Below, piece by piece: positions 59,769-64,000 of a stretch of 64,000 nucleotides of DNA. Source of the DNA: Bordetella genomosp. 2 (lineage in GTDB: Bacteria > Pseudomonadota > Gammaproteobacteria > Burkholderiales > Burkholderiaceae_B); NCBI RefSeq assembly GCF_002261345.1, contig NZ_NEVT01000006.1:1-64000 (forward strand). The letters run 5' to 3'. How positions within the stretch are numbered: the first letter of the stretch is position 1; every line of letters starts with the position of its first letter. The notes below the pieces were generated by a model. That model saw only the letters and a program-made list of their open reading frames with translations, was not told the origin of the DNA and did not search any database. A program made the translations under genes and the position numbers.

Positions 59769-62054
59769 TCAGCCCTTGACCCGCACGATCTTCTGCACCT
59801 GCGGCACGTGGCGGATGGCCCGTATGACCTGCGCCAGGTGCTTGCGGCTGTCGACTTGTATGGTCAGGTGCAGCGACACGGTGGAGACCGCGTCGTCGTG
59901 CATGGTGATCTGCACGATGTTGGCGTCGGCCGCCGTCACTTCCGCGGCCAGCCGGCCCAGCACGCCGCGCTCATTGCGCGTGATGACGTCGAGCCGGGTC
60001 GACAGGTGCTTGGCGGTCTGCGCGTCCCAGGCCACGTTGACCCAGCGCTCGGGCTCGCGGGCGCGCTGGCGCACCGCGATCGGGCAGTCGGCGGTATGCA
60101 CCACCAGTCCCTGGCCGAGCCGCAGCCCGGCCACGATGGGGTCGCCGGGCAGCGGGCCGCAGCATGGCGCCAGCTGCACCGCCTGGCCTTCGTTGCCCTG
60201 GATCAGGATGGGCGCGCTGCGGGCCGAGGTGATCTCGTCCACGGCGGCGGCGGTGGTGGCCACCAGTTGATGCTCGGGCGCAAAGCGGCGCGCCACCACG
60301 GCGGCCAGGCGCTTGCCCAGCCCGATGTCGGCCAGGATTTCCTCGCGCGAGCTGGCGCCCGTGCTGCGGGCCAGCTTCTGCCAGGCGGGATCGTCGGACG
60401 CCGGCAGGGACAGGTGCAGTTCCTGCAGCGCCTGCTCCAGCAGCCGCTCGCCGAACGCCACCGACTCTTCGTACTTGACCGTGCGCAGGTAATGGCGGAT
60501 TTCCGAGCGCGCGCGGCCGGTGCGCACGTAGTTGAGCCATTGCGCGTTGGGCCGCGAGGCCGGCGAGGTGATGATCTCGACGGTGTCGCCGCTGCTCAGT
60601 TCGGTGCGCAGCGGCACGAACTCGTTGTTGACCTTGGCCGCCACCGCCTGGTTGCCGATATCGGTGTGGATGGCGTAGGCGAAGTCGACCGGCGTGGCGC
60701 CGCGCGGCAGCGAAATGATCTTGCCGCGCGGGGTGAAGACATACACCGCGTCCGGGAACAGGTCGACCTTGACGTGCTCCAGGAATTCGCCGGAATCGCC
60801 GGTCTGGCTCTGGATGTCCAGCAGCGACTGCAGCCACTGGTGGGTGCGCTTTTGCAGGTCGTTCAGCGAGACGTCGGCACCCTTGTACAGCCAGTGCGAC
60901 GCGACGCCTTCCTCGGCGATGTGGTGCATGTCGCGCGTACGGAACTGGAACTCGACCGGCGTGCCGTACGGCCCCACCAGCGTGGTGTGCAGCGACTGGT
61001 AGCCATTGACCTTCGGGATGGCGATGTAGTCCTTGAACTTGCCCGGCACCGGCCGGTAGAGCTGGTGCAGCGTGCCCAGCGCCAGGTAGCATTCCGGCAG
61101 CGTGTGCACGATGACGCGAAAGCCGTAGATGTCGAGCACCTCGGAGAACGACTTCTTTTGCTCGACCATCTTGGTGTAGATGCCGTAGAGCGTCTTTTCG
61201 CGGCCGGAGACTTCGGCCTCGATGCCCGCGGCGGGCAGGGCGGCTCGCACCGCGTCGCCGATCTTGCCGATCACTTCGCGGCGGTTGCCGCGCGCGGCCA
61301 GCACGGCCCGGTACAGGACTTCATAGCGGTTGGGGAACATCGCCGCGAAGCAGAGGTCCTGCAGCTCGCGAAACAGTACGTTGAGGCCCAGGCGATGCGC
61401 GATGGGCGCGTAGATGTCGAGCGTTTCGCGGGCGATGCGGCGGCGCTTCTCGGGGCTGACCGCGTCGAGCGTGCGCATGTTGTGCAGGCGGTCCGCCAGC
61501 TTGATCAGGATGACCCGCACGTCGCGCGCCATGGCCAGCAGCATCTTGCGGAAACTCTCGGCCTGCTGCTCGGCCTTGGTGGCGAAGTCGAGGCGGTCCA
61601 GTTTGGAGAGCCCGTCGACCAGCTCGGCGACTTCGGTGCCGAATTTCTCGGCCAGCTCGTGCTTGGCGATGCCCTGGTCCTCGATCACGTCGTGCAGCAG
61701 GGCGGCCGACAGCGCATTGGCGTCGAGCTTCCAGGCGGCGCAGATCTCCGTGACCGCGATGGGGTGCGAAATGTAGGGCGAGCCGCTTGCGCGGAACTGG
61801 CCCAGGTGCGCCTGGTCGGCGAAGCGATAGGCTTCGCGCACGCGTTCGACGTCTTTCTTATCGAGGTAGCTGCCGATGATTTCGGTCAGCGGCGCCAGCG
61901 AAGCGACCGGCGAGGGCGGCGCGTCGGCGGCGTCGGCCGGCGCGGCCAATTGGGCGGGGGAACCCTTCTTGCCGGGGCGGCGTCCCAGGCGGGAGCCCGC
62001 GCGCAAGGCGGCGAGCAGCCCGGTGGAAGCGTACTTCAGCCGGGGAAAAGCCAT
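59769..62054 (-). CDS. spoT: Bifunctional (p)ppGpp synthetase/hydrolase (SpoT/RelA family)
   Basis: A 761-residue long RSH protein. The hydrolase HD domain (about 75-225) keeps His121-Asp122 in LLHDVIEDQG, so hydrolysis should be intact. The synthetase domain (about 250-365) carries FSEVLDIYGFRVIVHTL and GYQSLHTTLVGPYGTPVEFQ. A TGS domain (about 420-485) starts VYVFTPRGKIISLPRGATP, and an ACT domain lies at the C-terminus (about 680-760). It makes and removes the stringent-response alarmone. The 50 N-terminal residues are a low-complexity extension. The order gmk-rpoZ-spoT favours SpoT over RelA. Confidence 0.95.
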   Translation of the reverse strand: MAFPRLKYASTGLLAALRAGSRLGRRPGKKGSPAQLAAPADAADAPPSPVASLAPLTEIIGSYLDKKDVERVREAYRFADQAHLGQFRASGSPYISHPIAVTEICAAWKLDANALSAALLHDVIEDQGIAKHELAEKFGTEVAELVDGLSKLDRLDFATKAEQQAESFRKMLLAMARDVRVILIKLADRLHNMRTLDAVSPEKRRRIARETLDIYAPIAHRLGLNVLFRELQDLCFAAMFPNRYEVLYRAVLAARGNRREVIGKIGDAVRAALPAAGIEAEVSGREKTLYGIYTKMVEQKKSFSEVLDIYGFRVIVHTLPECYLALGTLHQLYRPVPGKFKDYIAIPKVNGYQSLHTTLVGPYGTPVEFQFRTRDMHHIAEEGVASHWLYKGADVSLNDLQKRTHQWLQSLLDIQSQTGDSGEFLEHVKVDLFPDAVYVFTPRGKIISLPRGATPVDFAYAIHTDIGNQAVAAKVNNEFVPLRTELSSGDTVEIITSPASRPNAQWLNYVRTGRARSEIRHYLRTVKYEESVAFGERLLEQALQELHLSLPASDDPAWQKLARSTGASSREEILADIGLGKRLAAVVARRFAPEHQLVATTAAAVDEITSARSAPILIQGNEGQAVQLAPCCGPLPGDPIVAGLRLGQGLVVHTADCPIAVRQRAREPERWVNVAWDAQTAKHLSTRLDVITRNERGVLGRLAAEVTAADANIVQITMHDDAVSTVSLHLTIQVDSRKHLAQVIRAIRHVPQVQKIVRVKG

Positions 62055-62075
62055 GTTGCCGCCCCCAGGCCCGGA

Positions 62076-62279
62076 TCAGGTGGGGACTTTGCGCAGCATT
62101 TCCAGGCCGGTGTGGCCGCCGGCGATCTCGCGCAGGGCGGTCACCGTGGGCTTGTCCTTGCTGTCGATGCGCGGCGCGTGACCCTGCGCCAGCTCGCGGG
62201 CGCGATAGGTGGCGGCCAGCGTGAGCTTGAAGCGGTTGGGGACTTGGGTCAGACAGTCTTCGACGGTAATACGGGCCAT
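62076..62279 (-). CDS. rpoZ: RNA polymerase omega subunit
   Basis: A 67-residue protein with the omega signature [20 protein letters not shown] followed by [13 protein letters not shown], and a short C-terminal tail. Omega binds the beta' subunit and helps RNA polymerase assembly and ppGpp binding. Length is slightly below the E. coli protein (91 residues), as in other beta-proteobacteria. It lies between gmk and spoT on the same strand, the usual operon. Confidence 0.95.
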   Translation of the reverse strand: MARITVEDCLTQVPNRFKLTLAATYRARELAQGHAPRIDSKDKPTVTALREIAGGHTGLEMLRKVPT

Positions 62280-62320
62280 GAGATACCTGGAAGGAATGTT
62301 GAAAAGGGGCGAAAACCGTG

Positions 62321-62956
62321 TCAGTGCGCCGCCGGAATGCCCAGTTGCGCGAACAAGGGCGCGTGGCGGACGGCCTGAGACGAAAAACGCAGCCGGGCAG
62401 CGCTGATGATTTGCACCAATTCCGCCAAGGCTACGCTAAATTCTTGATTAATAATAACATATTCACATTCCGGCGCGTGCGCGATCTCGCCGCCCGCGGC
62501 CAGCAGCCGGCGCGCGATCACCTGGGGCGCATCCTGGCCGCGCGCCTTGAGCCGGTGCTCGAGTTCGTCGATGGAGGGCGGCAGGATGAAGATGCCGATG
62601 GCGTCCGGATAGCGCTGCTTGACCTGGCGCGCGCCCTGCCAGTCGATCTCTAGCAGCACGTCGCGGGCGTCGCGGGTGGCCTGGTCGATGAGGTCGCGCG
62701 GCGTGCCGTAGAAATTGCCGTGCACCTCGGCCCATTCGAGCAAGGCCTGGCTCTTGCGCAGCTCGTCGAATTGCTCGGGGGTGATGAAGCGGTATTCGCG
62801 CCCGTCGACTTCGCCCTTGCGCGGCGCGCGGGTGGTGCACGACACCGAGAGCACCAGCGACTTGTCCTGGTCGAGCAGGGCCTTGACCAGGCTGGATTTG
62901 CCGGCGCCGCTGGGCGCGACGATCATGAAAACATTGCCGGGAGGGTGGTCGGACAT
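62321..62956 (-). CDS. gmk: Guanylate kinase
   Basis: A 211-residue kinase converting GMP to GDP. The P-loop is APSGAGKSS (14-22). The GMP-binding segment includes [20 protein letters not shown], and [20 protein letters not shown] is the conserved core. The start MSDHPPGN at 62956 is chosen because the frame upstream has no kinase character. It is the first gene of the gmk-rpoZ-spoT operon in this window; the yicC gene found before gmk in many genomes is not here. Confidence 0.95.
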   Translation of the reverse strand: MSDHPPGNVFMIVAPSGAGKSSLVKALLDQDKSLVLSVSCTTRAPRKGEVDGREYRFITPEQFDELRKSQALLEWAEVHGNFYGTPRDLIDQATRDARDVLLEIDWQGARQVKQRYPDAIGIFILPPSIDELEHRLKARGQDAPQVIARRLLAAGGEIAHAPECEYVIINQEFSVALAELVQIISAARLRFSSQAVRHAPLFAQLGIPAAH

Positions 62957-63000
62957 GAATCGGACGGGACGTACAGGGTAAGACGCGAAGAATAGCAAAT

Positions 63001-63026
63001 CGGCCGCCGCCATGGGGCGGCGGCCG
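63001..63026 (-). terminator. Terminator of the cytochrome c gene
   Basis: An 11-bp stem, CGGCCGCCGCC (63001-63011) with its complement at 63016-63026 and an ATGG loop, lies 18 bases after the cytochrome stop. On the minus strand ATTTGCTATTCTT follows, a moderately U-rich tail. Confidence 0.6.
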
Positions 63027-63043
63027 TCGCGGAGCCCCTGTGG

Positions 63044-63967
63044 CTAGCGGCCGGCGCGCAGCTTGCCGCCGGACGGCGGCGCGGCGCTGCCCAGCAGATG
63101 GCCCTGGACTTCCAGCCCGTACAGCGAGTCCTCCGTGTCGTGGTACTTGGCGCGGGTGTCGGCCACCGACCCGGTGTAGCGGGGGTCCTGGGGACGCTCG
63201 TGCGCGTTCATGAAGTAGGCCACGTCCCAGGCCTGCTGTTCGCTGAGCAGGCCCGCCTGGCCGAGCGGCATGTTGGCGTGGATGAATGCCGCCGCATTGC
63301 TCAGTTGGTGCATGCCCGCGCCCCAGTTATACGACGCGTCGCCCCACAGCGCCGGGAACACCCAGTGCTTGCCGTTTTTCTGGCCCTGGCCCTCGGCCCC
63401 GTGGCATACCGCGCAATACTGGCCGTACACCTCCTGGCCGCGCAGGTAGTCCGGCTTGGCGGCCGGCGGCGGCAGCTTGCGGTAGCCCTGGCCCGCCAGC
63501 TTGACGCCGGTCGGGGCCTTGCTGGCCAGCCAGAACATATAGCTTTCCAGCGCGACGATCACCGGGTCGTCGGCCGCCGGCGGCTTGCCGTTCATGCTGT
63601 AGCGGAAGCAGCCCTGCAGGCGTTCGGCCAGGGTATTGACGTGGCCGTTCTTGGCCCGGTAGGCCGGGTACAGCACATAGGCCGCCCACATCGGCGCCGA
63701 ATCGGGCCGCCGGCCGGCATCCAGGTGGCAGCTGGCGCAATTCAGGTCGTTGCCGACGAACTTGGCGGCGTGGGCGGGCGTATTGATGAACAACTGCTCG
63801 CCCTGGCGCACCACCTCGCCGAACGGCGTATCGGGAATGCTGCCGGGCGCGGGCGGCGTGAACGGCGGCGGGGCCTCGGCGGCGCGCAGTTGCGCGGCCG
63901 CTTGCATGGCGAACGCGCATGCCAGGGCGGCCAGGGCGGGGGCGGAAAGACGGCGGCGGAGTTTCAT
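63044..63967 (-). CDS. Diheme cytochrome c, thiosulfate dehydrogenase (TsdA)-like
   Basis: A 307-residue periplasmic diheme cytochrome. The signal peptide (about 1-26) is followed by two heme motifs, CASCH (77-81) and CAVCH (185-189). The segment NCASCHLDAGRRPDSAPMW and the QGCFRYSMNG motif closely resemble TsdA, in which the Cys of the latter (here Cys120) is the unusual axial ligand of the active-site heme. TsdA couples two thiosulfate molecules to tetrathionate. An ordinary electron-carrier role is the alternative. The start codon overlaps the apparent stop of an upstream gene, so a redox partner may be encoded just outside the window. Confidence 0.85.
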   Translation of the reverse strand: MKLRRRLSAPALAALACAFAMQAAAQLRAAEAPPPFTPPAPGSIPDTPFGEVVRQGEQLFINTPAHAAKFVGNDLNCASCHLDAGRRPDSAPMWAAYVLYPAYRAKNGHVNTLAERLQGCFRYSMNGKPPAADDPVIVALESYMFWLASKAPTGVKLAGQGYRKLPPPAAKPDYLRGQEVYGQYCAVCHGAEGQGQKNGKHWVFPALWGDASYNWGAGMHQLSNAAAFIHANMPLGQAGLLSEQQAWDVAYFMNAHERPQDPRYTGSVADTRAKYHDTEDSLYGLEVQGHLLGSAAPPSGGKLRAGR

Positions 63968-64000
63968 TGGCGGCCTCCCGCAGGTTGGCCGGCCTGGTCC
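63964..64000 (-). CDS. Possible C-terminal end of an upstream gene
   Basis: On the minus strand an open frame entering from outside the window reads DQAGQPAGGRQ and stops at 63966-63964, overlapping the cytochrome start codon in an ATGA. Such overlaps are frequent in this genome, and a partner gene (for example a second cytochrome) would be expected there. Only eleven residues are visible. Confidence 0.35.
   Translation of the reverse strand, partial: DQAGQPAGGRQ

Noticed and set aside
59739-62378. An 879-codon open frame on the plus strand
   Set aside because: It is antisense to spoT and rpoZ and shows only shadow composition; spoT motifs are intact on the other strand.
1-64000. CRISPR arrays, insertion sequences, phage genes or rRNA
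   Set aside because: Looked for direct-repeat arrays, transposase or integrase motifs and rRNA/tRNA-like sequences; none found. The palindromic repeats are too few and irregular for CRISPR.

Overview
The window is high-GC, densely packed proteobacterial chromosome. It most resembles a Bordetella of the bronchiseptica group: it combines a fliE/fliF-R flagellar cluster, two Bug-type tripartite tricarboxylate receptors (a family greatly expanded in Bordetella), TRAP transporters, a beta-proteobacterial porin, the folC-dedD-cvpA-purF block and the gmk-rpoZ-spoT block. No transposase or insertion sequence is visible and every gene I checked is intact. The species is inference; the gene content is read from the sequence.

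Region 1 (1-18.9 kb), motility. The tail of one chemoreceptor, a small lipoprotein and a complete chemoreceptor are followed by a minus-strand operon fliF-G-H-I-J-K-L-M-N-O-P-Q-R whose genes mostly overlap by 4-11 bases. fliE is divergent from fliF. A second minus-strand operon, flaG-fliD-fliS-fliT followed by a FliK-like protein, an FlhB cytoplasmic-domain-like protein and a small unknown protein, starts at a good sigma-28 promoter (18878-18904). Together these encode the MS ring, C ring, export ATPase, export gate, hook-length control and filament cap with its chaperones.

Region 2 (18.9-23.6 kb), catabolism of an unknown carboxylic acid: an IclR regulator, then acyl-CoA dehydrogenase, family III CoA-transferase, Bug receptor and cupin.

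Region 3 (23.7-33.7 kb), housekeeping: folC, dedD, cvpA, purF, dsbB, rlmJ, ugpQ, ppiD, tesA and an ABC ATPase. A terminator without an obvious gene lies upstream of ppiD, and tesA and the ABC gene share overlapping divergent start codons.

Region 4 (33.7-39.3 kb), regulators and small enzymes: isochorismatase-like hydrolase, GlxA-type AraC regulator, DMT permease, LysR and AraC regulators, and a Fur-family gene with a possible Fur box.

Region 5 (39.5-57.7 kb), transport and amide/lactam metabolism: a TRAP-DUF2848-amidase-DUF1445 operon; a TRAP-porin operon on the opposite strand; a MarR-like regulator with a fused 5-oxoprolinase/hydantoinase; a C45 acyltransferase-like protein; and a polar amino acid ABC transporter. 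Several members point to glutamate, pyroglutamate or N-acyl amino acid chemistry.

Region 6 (57.8-64 kb): a GntR/FadR regulator divergent from a Bug receptor with paired operator-like palindromes, then spoT, rpoZ, gmk and a diheme cytochrome c resembling thiosulfate dehydrogenase.

A family of at least five palindromic repeats (core AGGTGTCAGRC or close variants) sits in three convergent intergenic gaps.
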